Assembly: GCA_910577675.1 (NCBI GenBank) | Contig: CAJTOR010000058.1 | Coordinates: 1-16,698, forward strand | Origin: an uncultured Lachnospiraceae bacterium | GTDB lineage: Bacteria; Bacillota; Clostridia; Lachnospirales; Lachnospiraceae | Direction of reading: 5' to 3' | Length of the DNA stretch: 16,698 bases | Shown here: piece after piece, positions 1-7,115 of the stretch | Layout: each line of letters opens with the position of its first letter | Numbering within the stretch: position 1 is the stretch's first letter | Notes under the pieces: generated by a model | The model's input: the letters and a program-made list of their open reading frames with translations, nothing else | What the model was told of the DNA's origin: nothing | Database searches by the model: none | Program-made: the position numbers and the translations under genes

Positions 1-1
1 G

Positions 2-1744
2 GAAGCCGAAGCCCATCTTGAGGAATCCCACCTAGGGAAATACATTGTTTTCTGCGCGAGTTTCGACCATTTAAACGAAATGAAGGGGCTTGCCACGGAA
101 TGGTTTTGTGGGGTGGATCCGGAACCGCATATATACACCGCCTACGCGGAAGACCCGAAAACCGGGCAGGAGTTTGAAGCCTTCAAGGCGGATGAGAGTG
201 CACATTTAAAACTGCTATACTGTATCGACATGCTGAACGAGGGCATCCATGTGGAGGGGGTGGACGGCGTGATCTTGCTGCGCCCAACGGTTTCCCCGAC
301 CATTTATAAACAGCAGGTGGGGCGTGCGCTTGCCGCGGGAGGGAAAAAGACACCAATAATCTTTGATATCGTGATGAATATTGAAAACCTTTGCAGCATT
401 GGCGCGGTGGAGGAAGAGTGGAAGGAAGCGGTTTATACCCTGAGGGGGGACGGCAGGGAAAATAAGACTTTTACCGATCATTTCCAGATTATAGATGAAG
501 TGAAGGATTGCAGAAGGCTGTTTGCACAGCTAAATGAAACGCTCACTGCGTCGTGGGATGCGATGTATGATATAGCAAAAGAATATTACAAAACTTATGG
601 GAACCTTGAGGTTCCAGCGGCATATACGACATCAGATGGGTATAGCCTTGGGGCGTGGGTGGCGACACAGAGGAAGGTATACCAGAAAAAGACGGCGGGC
701 TGTTTAAGCGTGGAGCAGATAAAGCGGCTTGAGGAAATCGGGATGTGCTGGCAGGGCAGCCAGGAAGCCGCTTGGGAAAGGAATTTCCTTGCGGCGGAGA
801 AATACTTTAAGGAACATGGGAACCTGGCTGTTCCAGCGGACTATGTAACAGCGGGGGGATGCAGGCTTGGCAGATGGGTGCGAAGGCAGCGGGAATCCCT
901 ACAGGGAGGGCAGGATGCGGATGAAAATATGCAGATTTTAGAAAATGAGGGGGAGCATGTGGCGAATCGTCAAAGCATCCGCGCAGAACATAGGATAAAG
1001 CTGTCGAAAATCGGCATGGTCTGGGAAAGTGGTGACCCGTGGGAGCGGCGGTTTGCGCTGGCAGAGCAGTATTATAAAGAACACGGAAATCTTAGAATGC
1101 CAGCGGACTATGTGGCGGACGGGGTTTGGCTTGACCGCTGGCTCAGGGAGCAGAAGGCAAGGTGGGAGGGGGGAAGCAGTCAGAATCCCCTGACGCAGGA
1201 GCAGAAGGAAAAACTTACTTCCATCGGGCTTATCCCTGGAATGTCGCAGGCGGAACTTTCCTGGTGTGAGCAGTATGGGCAGGCAAAAGAGTTTTATAAA
1301 AAACATGGAAACCTGTCCGTCCCAAAGCAGTACATTGCAGGGAACGGTAAAAATCTGGGCATCTGGCTGAAACGTCAGCGCAATGGGCGCAGGAACGGTA
1401 TGTTATCCGCCTGGCAGGTTACTATGCTTGACGGTCTTGGCATGGTTTGGGAGCTCCCCGATTCCTTCGAGCAGGGGCTTATACATGCCAGGGAATATTT
1501 TCTGGCAAATGGTAATTTGGCGGTGCCAAACCATTATATTTGCGCGGATGGATACAGGCTTGGAAAATGGATTTCAAACCAGCGGTATGCATATGGTGCG
1601 GTGGGACACAGGGGACTGACAGAAGAGCAGATATGCCAACTGGAAGAAAACGGCATGATATGGAGCGCAAAACAGGGCAGAAGCCGCAAAAATACAGGTA
1701 GCAATAAAGCAGGAAAGGAAAAAGAAAACACTGTTATTTTATAA
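2..1744 (+). CDS. DEAD/DEAH-box helicase with five C-terminal helicase-associated (HA) repeats, 5' truncated
   Basis: The frame is open from base 2, so the gene starts upstream; the ATG at 80 lies inside the helicase C domain. Residues are numbered from that ATG. The visible part holds the end of the RecA-like domain 2, including the motif VI segment QQVGRAL (about 79-84), which contributes the arginine finger for ATP hydrolysis. Five tandem HA-type repeats follow, at about 159-224, 231-315, 321-387, 394-457 and 463-528. Each has the pattern of an aromatic/Glu helix, GNL.VP..Y, then LG.W...QR and a closing GM.W. The C-terminal tail is basic. HA repeats are thought to bind nucleic acid, but the biological role of these multi-repeat helicases is not settled. 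No terminator lies directly after the stop; the hairpin at 1875-1900 may serve it. It probably belongs to a neighbouring unit rather than to glycan synthesis. Confidence 0.85.
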   Translation, partial: EAEAHLEESHLGKYIVFCASFDHLNEMKGLATEWFCGVDPEPHIYTAYAEDPKTGQEFEAFKADESAHLKLLYCIDMLNEGIHVEGVDGVILLRPTVSPTIYKQQVGRALAAGGKKTPIIFDIVMNIENLCSIGAVEEEWKEAVYTLRGDGRENKTFTDHFQIIDEVKDCRRLFAQLNETLTASWDAMYDIAKEYYKTYGNLEVPAAYTTSDGYSLGAWVATQRKVYQKKTAGCLSVEQIKRLEEIGMCWQGSQEAAWERNFLAAEKYFKEHGNLAVPADYVTAGGCRLGRWVRRQRESLQGGQDADENMQILENEGEHVANRQSIRAEHRIKLSKIGMVWESGDPWERRFALAEQYYKEHGNLRMPADYVADGVWLDRWLREQKARWEGGSSQNPLTQEQKEKLTSIGLIPGMSQAELSWCEQYGQAKEFYKKHGNLSVPKQYIAGNGKNLGIWLKRQRNGRRNGMLSAWQVTMLDGLGMVWELPDSFEQGLIHAREYFLANGNLAVPNHYICADGYRLGKWISNQRYAYGAVGHRGLTEEQICQLEENGMIWSAKQGRSRKNTGSNKAGKEKENTVIL

Positions 1745-1822
1745 GGAAGTCAGAAAGGTTTCCGAAAAGAATTGTCGCTGTGGCGCATTTGGGGCGGGAA
1801 CCGGTCATGCTATAAAAGTGGC

Positions 1823-1851
1823 TTGTGAGATTTATAACATAGCTGTATAAT
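1823..1851 (+). promoter_or_regulatory. Sigma-A-type promoter of the polysaccharide operon
   Basis: The -35 box is TTGTGA at 1823-1828 (4 of 6 to TTGACA). The -10 box is a perfect TATAAT at 1846-1851, and the spacer is exactly 17 bp. Transcription should begin near 1858, about 108 nt before the first start codon at 1966. It is the best promoter I see in the window, and it sits at the only clear break between transcription units. Activity is inferred from sequence alone. Confidence 0.65.
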
Positions 1852-1871
1852 TAACAGGATGTTACAAATCT
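1828..1871. repeat. 13-bp inverted repeat straddling the -10 box, candidate operator
   Basis: The left arm at 1828-1840 reads AGATTTATAACAT. The reverse complement of 1859-1871 reads AGATTTGTAACAT, so 12 of 13 positions match. The arms are separated by 18 bp that contain the whole -10 box and the predicted start point; arm centres are 31 bp apart, about three helical turns. A dimeric or tetrameric repressor bound here would block RNA polymerase. No regulator gene is visible in the window. Confidence 0.5.
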
Positions 1872-1874
1872 GAT

Positions 1875-1900
1875 GGGGTGGCGAAGCCAACCCTTTTTTT
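1875..1900 (+). terminator. Intrinsic terminator or attenuator hairpin in the operon leader
   Basis: GGGGTGGC (1875-1882) faces GCCAACCC (1886-1893) across a GAA loop, with one mismatch or bulge, and is followed directly by seven T (1894-1900). This is a classic Rho-independent shape. It begins only about 17 nt after the predicted transcription start near 1858, so it could either end read-through from the helicase gene or attenuate the polysaccharide operon unless antitermination occurs. It lies upstream of the first start codon. Confidence 0.6.
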
Positions 1901-1950
1901 GTTTAGCAGAAAAATTTTGTTTGCCAAAAAGATTTACAAAAATAGAAAAG

Positions 1951-1956
1951 AAGGAA
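1951..1956 (+). promoter_or_regulatory. Ribosome binding site fixing the aminotransferase start at 1966
   Basis: AAGGAA sits 9 nt before the ATG at 1966. The same frame also opens at an ATG at 1873, but that codon overlaps the terminator hairpin and its extra 31 residues are not family-like, so this site decides the start. Confidence 0.6.
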
Positions 1957-1965
1957 TGGCAAAAG

Positions 1966-3279
1966 ATGGAGAAATATGATTATAAATCAGATCCGCGTTT
2001 TGCGGGAATAGAAGCATTTTCAAAAAGAGTATGGCTTTCTTCGCCTACCATGCACGGGGAGGAACAGGAATATGTGGATGAGGCAATCCGCACGAACTGG
2101 GTTTCCACTGTGGGGGAAAATATCAACGAAGTAGAGCGTCTTACAGCACAAAAGGTGGGACGGAAGTACGCAGTGGCACTTTCCTGTGGGACGGCGGCAC
2201 TTCACTTGGCAGTCCGGCTCTGCGGTGAAAAACTTTACGGAGGGAGGGCGCTTTCCCAGGGGACGCTTGCCGGTCACAAGGTTTTCTGTTCGGATATGAC
2301 CTTTGATGCAACCGTGAATCCTGTAGTATATGAGGGCGGCGAACCAGTTTTTATTGATACAGAGCCTGACACCTGGAATATGGATCCGGCGGCGCTTAAA
2401 AGGGCGTTTGAAATATATCCGGAGGTTCGGCTTGTGATTGTAGCCCACCTTTACGGTGTCCCTGGCAAGATCGCAGAAATCAAGAATATCTGTGAGGAGC
2501 ATGGCGCACTGATTGTGGAGGATGCAGCAGAATCATTCGGGGCGACATATCAGGGTGTCCAGACAGGAAATTTCGGAACGGCATCGGTGATCTCTTTTAA
2601 TGGGAACAAGATTATAACAGGGTCATCCGGCGGGATGTTTTTGACGGATAAAAAAGGTGATGCGGATAAAGTACGGAAATGGTCTACGCAGAGCAGGGAG
2701 GCAGCGGCGTGGTATCAGCATGAGGAACTGGGCTACAATTACCGTATGAGCAATGTGGTGGCAGGTGTGGTGCGCGGACAGTTGCCATATCTTGAAACCC
2801 ATATTGCACAGAAAAAGAAAATTTATAACAGATATAAAAATAGATTTTTGGAAATGAAGCTTCCTGTGCGGATGAATCCGTTTGATAGCGGGCGAAGTGA
2901 GCCAAATTACTGGCTGAGCTGTATCCTGATTGACCGGGATGCTATGTGCAGACAGGTGAGGGGGGAGCGGGACAGCCTCTATGTGAGTGAACCGGGGAAA
3001 TCCTGTCCCACGGAGATTCTCGAAGTGCTTGCGGCGTTTGGCGCGGAGGGAAGACCGCTCTGGAAACCAATGCATATGCAGCCCGTATACCGGATGAATG
3101 GGTTTGTAACAAGGGAGGGGAACGGCAGGGGAAATTCAGATGTGTACCTTGAGAAAGGGAATGCCATGGATGTCGGTGCGGATCTTTTTGAAAGGGGATT
3201 ATGCCTGCCGAGTGATAATAAAATGACGGAGGAAGAGCAGGAGCGGGTGATCGAGATTGTGGAAAGATGCTTTAAATGA
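1966..3279 (+). CDS. DegT/DnrJ/EryC1/StrS-family sugar aminotransferase
   Basis: A PLP-dependent enzyme of 437 residues that would aminate a nucleotide-activated keto-sugar. Visible family features are the cofactor-phosphate-binding SCGTAAL segment (about 73-79), VEDAAESFGA (about 184-193) with the Asp that contacts the PLP ring nitrogen, and SFNGNKIITG (about 210-219) with the Schiff-base lysine near 215. It resembles PglE/EpsN-type UDP-sugar 4-aminotransferases that act before a PglC-like transferase, and the next gene is exactly that. Start chosen at 1966 on its ribosome binding site. It is the first gene after the promoter and leader hairpin. The 4,6-dehydratase that would supply the keto-sugar is not in the window, so the substrate is unknown. 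The C-terminal region (about 330-395) carries a longer, charged stretch than I would expect for the family. Confidence 0.85.
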   Translation: MEKYDYKSDPRFAGIEAFSKRVWLSSPTMHGEEQEYVDEAIRTNWVSTVGENINEVERLTAQKVGRKYAVALSCGTAALHLAVRLCGEKLYGGRALSQGTLAGHKVFCSDMTFDATVNPVVYEGGEPVFIDTEPDTWNMDPAALKRAFEIYPEVRLVIVAHLYGVPGKIAEIKNICEEHGALIVEDAAESFGATYQGVQTGNFGTASVISFNGNKIITGSSGGMFLTDKKGDADKVRKWSTQSREAAAWYQHEELGYNYRMSNVVAGVVRGQLPYLETHIAQKKKIYNRYKNRFLEMKLPVRMNPFDSGRSEPNYWLSCILIDRDAMCRQVRGERDSLYVSEPGKSCPTEILEVLAAFGAEGRPLWKPMHMQPVYRMNGFVTREGNGRGNSDVYLEKGNAMDVGADLFERGLCLPSDNKMTEEEQERVIEIVERCFK

Positions 3280-3456
3280 TCGGGAAAGAGGATGATAAAC
3301 TTCTCTAAAGGTCGCAGGAATAAATGAAATTATCTGATTGGAGATTATGGGAGCAGCCTTTTTAAATAATCATTGTAAAAATAATAAAGGGTGCAAATTG
3401 GAAGATAGCGTGCTGAAATGGCAGAAAAACATATTAAGTAATGGGCGGGGAGTAAG
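3280..3456 (+). other. 177-nt gap inside the operon with two tiny candidate ORFs
   Basis: This is the longest gap among the first five genes of the operon. It has no clear promoter or terminator. Two tiny frames exist. ATG 3324 to stop 3365 encodes 13 residues and is preceded by AGGAA at 5 nt or less. ATG 3347 to stop 3460 encodes 37 residues, has poor ribosome-site spacing, and overlaps the next start codon as ATGA. Either could be chance. Confidence 0.2.
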
Positions 3457-4173
3457 ATGAGGCAAAAAAAGAAAAAACTGGATAGTACGAGGGAGATTGG
3501 GAATAAGAAAAGTAAAAGAAAAATATTGCAGGATATTTTGCAGGGACAAAAGCGCGGAGTTTATGAGGGTTACATAAAACGACCGATGGACTTTGTCTGT
3601 GCGCTGTTAGCACTTATTTTTTTGAGCCCGGTAATGCTTATTACGATGATATTAGTTAAGGTAAAACTTGGTTCACCCACAATTTTTACACAGGAACGCC
3701 CGGGGCTTAATGAAAAGATATTTAAGCTGTATAAATTCCGGAGCATGTCGGATGCAAGAGATTGCGCGGGCAACCTGCTGCCGGATGAAAAGCGGCTCGG
3801 GAAGTTTGGGAGGGCGCTGCGCGCAACAAGTCTGGATGAACTGCCGGAACTTATCAATATTTTAAAAGGGGATATGAGTGTGGTAGGTCCCAGACCGCTT
3901 CGGGTGGAATATTTGCCGCGGTACAGCAAAGTCCAGCGCAGAAGGCACCAGGTCAGACCGGGACTAACAGGCTATGCGCAGGTAAATGGGAGGAATGCAA
4001 CTTCCTGGGAAGAACGGCTTAGCCAGGATGTATGGTATGTAGGGCATGTAACATTTTGTGGGGATGTTAAAATCATTTTTAAAACCATCCCTGCGGTGTT
4101 AAAGCAGCAGGGAATCCGTTCTCAAACCTGTGCAACAATGGAAGAATTTACAGGATACAAAGGGGAAGAGTGA
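3457..4173 (+). CDS. PglC-like initiating sugar-phosphate transferase (monotopic phosphoglycosyl transferase)
   Basis: A 238-residue member of the bacterial sugar transferase family. It would move a sugar-1-phosphate from a UDP-sugar onto undecaprenyl phosphate at the inner face of the membrane, the first step of repeat-unit assembly. After a strongly basic N-terminus (1-40) comes KRPMDF and a hydrophobic re-entrant helix (about 44-68), then the YKFRSM segment (about 92-97), the catalytic Asp-Glu pair in TSLDELPEL (D127, E128), VVGPRP (142-147) and RPGLTGYAQVNGR (about 157-169). There is no multi-helix N-terminal domain, so it is the short PglC/EpsL type rather than the WcaJ/WbaP type. Ribosome site GGGGAG lies 4 nt upstream. 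With the preceding aminotransferase it suggests an amino-deoxy sugar such as a bacillosamine-like residue at the reducing end (inference). Confidence 0.9.
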   Translation: MRQKKKKLDSTREIGNKKSKRKILQDILQGQKRGVYEGYIKRPMDFVCALLALIFLSPVMLITMILVKVKLGSPTIFTQERPGLNEKIFKLYKFRSMSDARDCAGNLLPDEKRLGKFGRALRATSLDELPELINILKGDMSVVGPRPLRVEYLPRYSKVQRRRHQVRPGLTGYAQVNGRNATSWEERLSQDVWYVGHVTFCGDVKIIFKTIPAVLKQQGIRSQTCATMEEFTGYKGEE

Positions 4174-4174
4174 G

Positions 4175-5119
4175 ATGAAAATATTATTTACAAGTATAGG
4201 AAGGCGCGTGGAGCTGGTACAGGCATTTAGGGCGGCGGCAGAAAAAGACCTGTTAAACCTTATAATATATGGAGGGGATATGGAAGACTTTGCCCCTGCG
4301 CTGTCTTTTTGTGACCATGCGGTTAAATTGCCGGGAATTATAGAAGATTCTTATATCCCGACACTGGTTAGAATCTGTAACGATGAGGAAATAGATGCCC
4401 TGATTCCAACTATAGATACAGATTTGCTTATCCTGGCAGAAAATAAGGGGAAGTTTGGAAAGACAAAGGTTTTGGTCAGCGGGGCGGATAAGATAGCGAT
4501 TTGCAGGGATAAGCGGCTTACTGCGGAATTCTTTAATTCCGTAGGGCTAAAAGCCCATCGCCCGACCGATGATTATTTAAAATATCGAGGAGGATTTCCA
4601 GCCTTTATAAAACCGAGGAATGGAAGTTCCAGTATTTTTGCTTATAGGGTAAATGATTGTGATGAACTCAGGGCTTATGCGGAGCGGGTGCCGGATTACA
4701 TTATCCAGCCCTTTGTGGATGGGACGGAATATACAGTTGATATTTTCTGTGATTTTGATGGGAACCCTATTTTTATTACCCCGCGGATTCGTCTGGCGGT
4801 CAGGGCGGGGGAAGTCCTTAAAACCAAGATTTTGCAGGATGGGGAAATAATAAATAACATAAAAACACTTGTCAGTGAGTTCCACCCATGCGGACCGATT
4901 ACGGTTCAGTTGATCCGGGAATTCCACACGGGGGAGGACTATTATATCGAGATTAATCCGCGTTTTGGCGGGGGTGCGCCTTTAAGCATGAAAGCAGGTG
5001 CAAACAGCGCGCGGGCTTTGCTTCGTTTACTTTCAGGGGAGAAACTGGGTTTTGTCAGCGGGGCAGCACAGGATGGTGCTGTTTTTAGCAGGTTTGACCA
5101 GAGTGTAAGGATGATATGA
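4175..5119 (+). CDS. ATP-grasp ligase of the carbamoyl-phosphate-synthase-like group
   Basis: A 314-residue ATP-grasp enzyme; the family joins a carboxylate to an amine or other nucleophile through an acyl-phosphate. Visible parts are a Rossmann-like N-terminal preATP-grasp domain (KILFTSIGRR), FIKPRNGSSS (about 144-153) with the ATP-binding lysine, the QPFVDGTEYTVD strand-turn (about 179-189), and the magnesium-binding YIEINPRFGGG (about 267-277; Glu269 and Asn271). The start at 4175 follows the previous stop by one base, with AGGGG 9 nt upstream; an earlier in-frame ATG at 4130 lies inside the previous gene and is less likely. The substrate is unknown. Candidates from context are an amino-sugar amine or the amine of AEP. 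The following HAD gene overlaps it by 4 nt, so the two probably act together. Confidence 0.85.
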   Translation: MKILFTSIGRRVELVQAFRAAAEKDLLNLIIYGGDMEDFAPALSFCDHAVKLPGIIEDSYIPTLVRICNDEEIDALIPTIDTDLLILAENKGKFGKTKVLVSGADKIAICRDKRLTAEFFNSVGLKAHRPTDDYLKYRGGFPAFIKPRNGSSSIFAYRVNDCDELRAYAERVPDYIIQPFVDGTEYTVDIFCDFDGNPIFITPRIRLAVRAGEVLKTKILQDGEIINNIKTLVSEFHPCGPITVQLIREFHTGEDYYIEINPRFGGGAPLSMKAGANSARALLRLLSGEKLGFVSGAAQDGAVFSRFDQSVRMI

Positions 5120-5733
5120 CAGAAATTCAAAATATTCTTGATGTTGAAAGACTAATCAAAGATGTGGATGCTGTTATTTTTGACCTGGATGATACACTTT
5201 ACCCGGAGAAAGAGTATGTGAGGAGCGGCTACAAAAAAATTGCAGAGACTCTTGGCAGACCGGAGATAGCCGACCGCATGTGGGAAGTCTTTGAAAGGGG
5301 CGGGAAGGCGATCGATGAAGTGCTTAAATCTGAAGATTTACTCTGGTTTCGGGAGGATGCCCTGAGGATTTACCGTTATCAGCAACCGGACATCCGGTTA
5401 TATAAAGGTGTTTATGATATGCTTTCCCGTATCCGGGCAATGGGAAAGAAAATAGGGATTATTACTGACGGCCGCCCAGAAGGTCAGAGGGCAAAACTTG
5501 ATGCCCTGGAAATAGAGGCGGAATATATTATTGTGACAGATGAATTGGGTGGAACCGAATTCAGGAAACCCAGCACAAAGGCATTTTGTTTAATGCAGAA
5601 GGTACTAAAGATTCCTTTTAGCAGAATGGTTTATGTCGGGGATAATCCGCAAAAGGATTTTATAGCGCCGAAAAAGTTGGGGATGAAGAGTATATGGGTT
5701 AGAAATGGGGATGGGATTTATGGGGGAAATTGA
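5116..5733 (+). CDS. HAD-superfamily hydrolase, probable phosphatase
   Basis: A 205-residue HAD-like protein of subfamily I type. Motif I is FDLDDTLYP (nucleophile D23 and acid/base D25), motif II is ITDG (T117), the motif III lysine is in RKPS (K151), and motif IV is GDNPQKD (G175-D181). A helical cap domain lies between motifs I and II (about 31-105). All catalytic residues are present, so it should be an active phosphohydrolase, but the substrate is unknown. The start overlaps the ATP-grasp stop (ATGA), pointing to translational coupling and a shared pathway step. The protein stops about 25 residues after motif IV with a glycine-rich tail; many relatives continue somewhat further, so a shortened C-terminus is possible. 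Confidence 0.8.
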   Translation: MTEIQNILDVERLIKDVDAVIFDLDDTLYPEKEYVRSGYKKIAETLGRPEIADRMWEVFERGGKAIDEVLKSEDLLWFREDALRIYRYQQPDIRLYKGVYDMLSRIRAMGKKIGIITDGRPEGQRAKLDALEIEAEYIIVTDELGGTEFRKPSTKAFCLMQKVLKIPFSRMVYVGDNPQKDFIAPKKLGMKSIWVRNGDGIYGGN

Positions 5734-5772
5734 AATGATAATAATATTTATTGTATTGCAATGGAGGGTTAA

Positions 5773-7068
5773 ATGAAGACAACCTACACTTGTTTTTGCA
5801 CTGACATTATACATGAAGGGCACCGAAACATTATAAGATATGCAAAACAGCTTGGCTATGTTGTGGTCGGTGCACTTACGGATGAAGTCTTGATTCGGTA
5901 TAACAAGTTTCCAACAATCCCACTTGCAGAGCGTATTAAGCTCTATAAGGAACAGGAGGGTGTTGATGAGGTGATAATACAGGATAGTATTATGTATGAT
6001 AAAGCCATCTCGAAATTAAAACCTGACTATGTTGTTCATGGTGATAATTGGAAGATAGGACCTGAGTCTGCGATTAGGAGAAATGTTATAGATTTGTTGG
6101 CGGCGTATGGAGGGGAATTGATAGAGGTTCCTTATACATACAGTGAGCAGGTAAAAAAAATAGATTCACAATTAAGAGAGAAACTTGCAATGCCGGAATA
6201 TCGAAGAAAACGCTTAAAGCAGTTGATTTCTCTGTGTCCTGTGGTTAAAACAATTGAGGTACACAGTGGTTTGACGGGGCTGATTGCAGAAAAAACAGTG
6301 GTGGAGCATGGGGGATATCTTGACCAGTTTGATGCTATGTGGGTCAGTTCACTCTGTGATTCTACAGCGAAAGGAAAACCGGATATAGAATTGGTGGATA
6401 TGTCTTCAAGATTGCGTACTATCGATGACATTATGGAAGTGACAACGAAACCAATTATATTGGATGGTGATACGGGAGGGTTAGCGGAGCATTTTGTTTA
6501 TAATGTCAGGACGCTGGAGCGGCTTGGTGTTTCAGCCGTTATTATTGAGGACAAGACCGGGCTGAAAAAGAATTCTCTTTTTGGGATGGAAGTTGTTCAG
6601 ACACAGGATTCTGTGGAAAATTTTTGTGCGAAAATTGCTGCGGGAAAAAAGGTACAGTTGACGGACGACTTCATGATTATTGCGCGTATTGAAAGTCTTA
6701 TTCTGGAGCGGGGGATGAAAGATGCCCTGGAGCGTGCAGCGGCATATGTGAATGCAGGGGCGGATGGTATAATGATTCATAGCAGGAAAGAAAATCCAGC
6801 GGAGATTTTTGAGTTTTGTGACCGGTTTCGCAGTAAAGATAATCATACACCGATAGTGGTGGTGCCAACTTCGTACAATAGTGTAACAGAAAGTGAGCTG
6901 GCTGCCCACGGAGTGAATATTGTGATTTATGCGAACCAATTGACCAGAAGTGCGTTTCCGGCTATGAAGTCAACAGCAGAATCAATATTGAGGAATCACC
7001 GGGCACTTGAGGTGGACACCGAACTAATGCCATTCCAGGATATTATAACGCTTATTGATGAATTGTAA
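5773..7068 (+). CDS. aepX: Phosphoenolpyruvate mutase with N-terminal nucleotidyltransferase-like domain
   Basis: A 431-residue two-domain protein. Residues 1-about 130 are a cytidylyltransferase-like fold with the nucleotide-binding HEGH (14-17). Residues about 150-431 are a PEP mutase of the isocitrate lyase superfamily, which converts PEP to phosphonopyruvate and makes the C-P bond. The diagnostic mutase signature EDK-x5-NS is intact at 249-258 (EDKTGLKKNS), which separates it from carboxylyases and lyases of the superfamily. WVSSL (180-184), DGDTGG (221-226), R295 and HSRK (326-329) fit the active-site scaffold. The N-terminal domain lacks the Ser-Thr-Thr-type second motif seen in related enzymes, so its activity is doubtful. 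Start at 5773 with GGAGGG 4 nt upstream. It heads the phosphonate module. Confidence 0.93.
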   Translation: MKTTYTCFCTDIIHEGHRNIIRYAKQLGYVVVGALTDEVLIRYNKFPTIPLAERIKLYKEQEGVDEVIIQDSIMYDKAISKLKPDYVVHGDNWKIGPESAIRRNVIDLLAAYGGELIEVPYTYSEQVKKIDSQLREKLAMPEYRRKRLKQLISLCPVVKTIEVHSGLTGLIAEKTVVEHGGYLDQFDAMWVSSLCDSTAKGKPDIELVDMSSRLRTIDDIMEVTTKPIILDGDTGGLAEHFVYNVRTLERLGVSAVIIEDKTGLKKNSLFGMEVVQTQDSVENFCAKIAAGKKVQLTDDFMIIARIESLILERGMKDALERAAAYVNAGADGIMIHSRKENPAEIFEFCDRFRSKDNHTPIVVVPTSYNSVTESELAAHGVNIVIYANQLTRSAFPAMKSTAESILRNHRALEVDTELMPFQDIITLIDEL

Positions 7069-7115
7069 GGGAGAGCTGCGCTTATTGACCCAATTATTAG
7101 GGAGGGGAAAGGGGG

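Noticed and set aside
1828..1871. Invertible (phase-variable) promoter flanked by the inverted repeat
   Set aside because: Only 18 bp lie between the arms and the -35 box is outside; known invertible promoters are much longer, and no recombinase gene is visible.
1873..1965. Extended aminotransferase start at ATG 1873
   Set aside because: The codon overlaps the terminator hairpin and T-run, has no ribosome site, and adds 31 residues unlike the family; 1966 has AAGGAA at good spacing.
3347..3460. 37-residue ORF overlapping the sugar transferase start
   Set aside because: Ribosome-site spacing is too short and the composition is unremarkable; not supportable as a gene.
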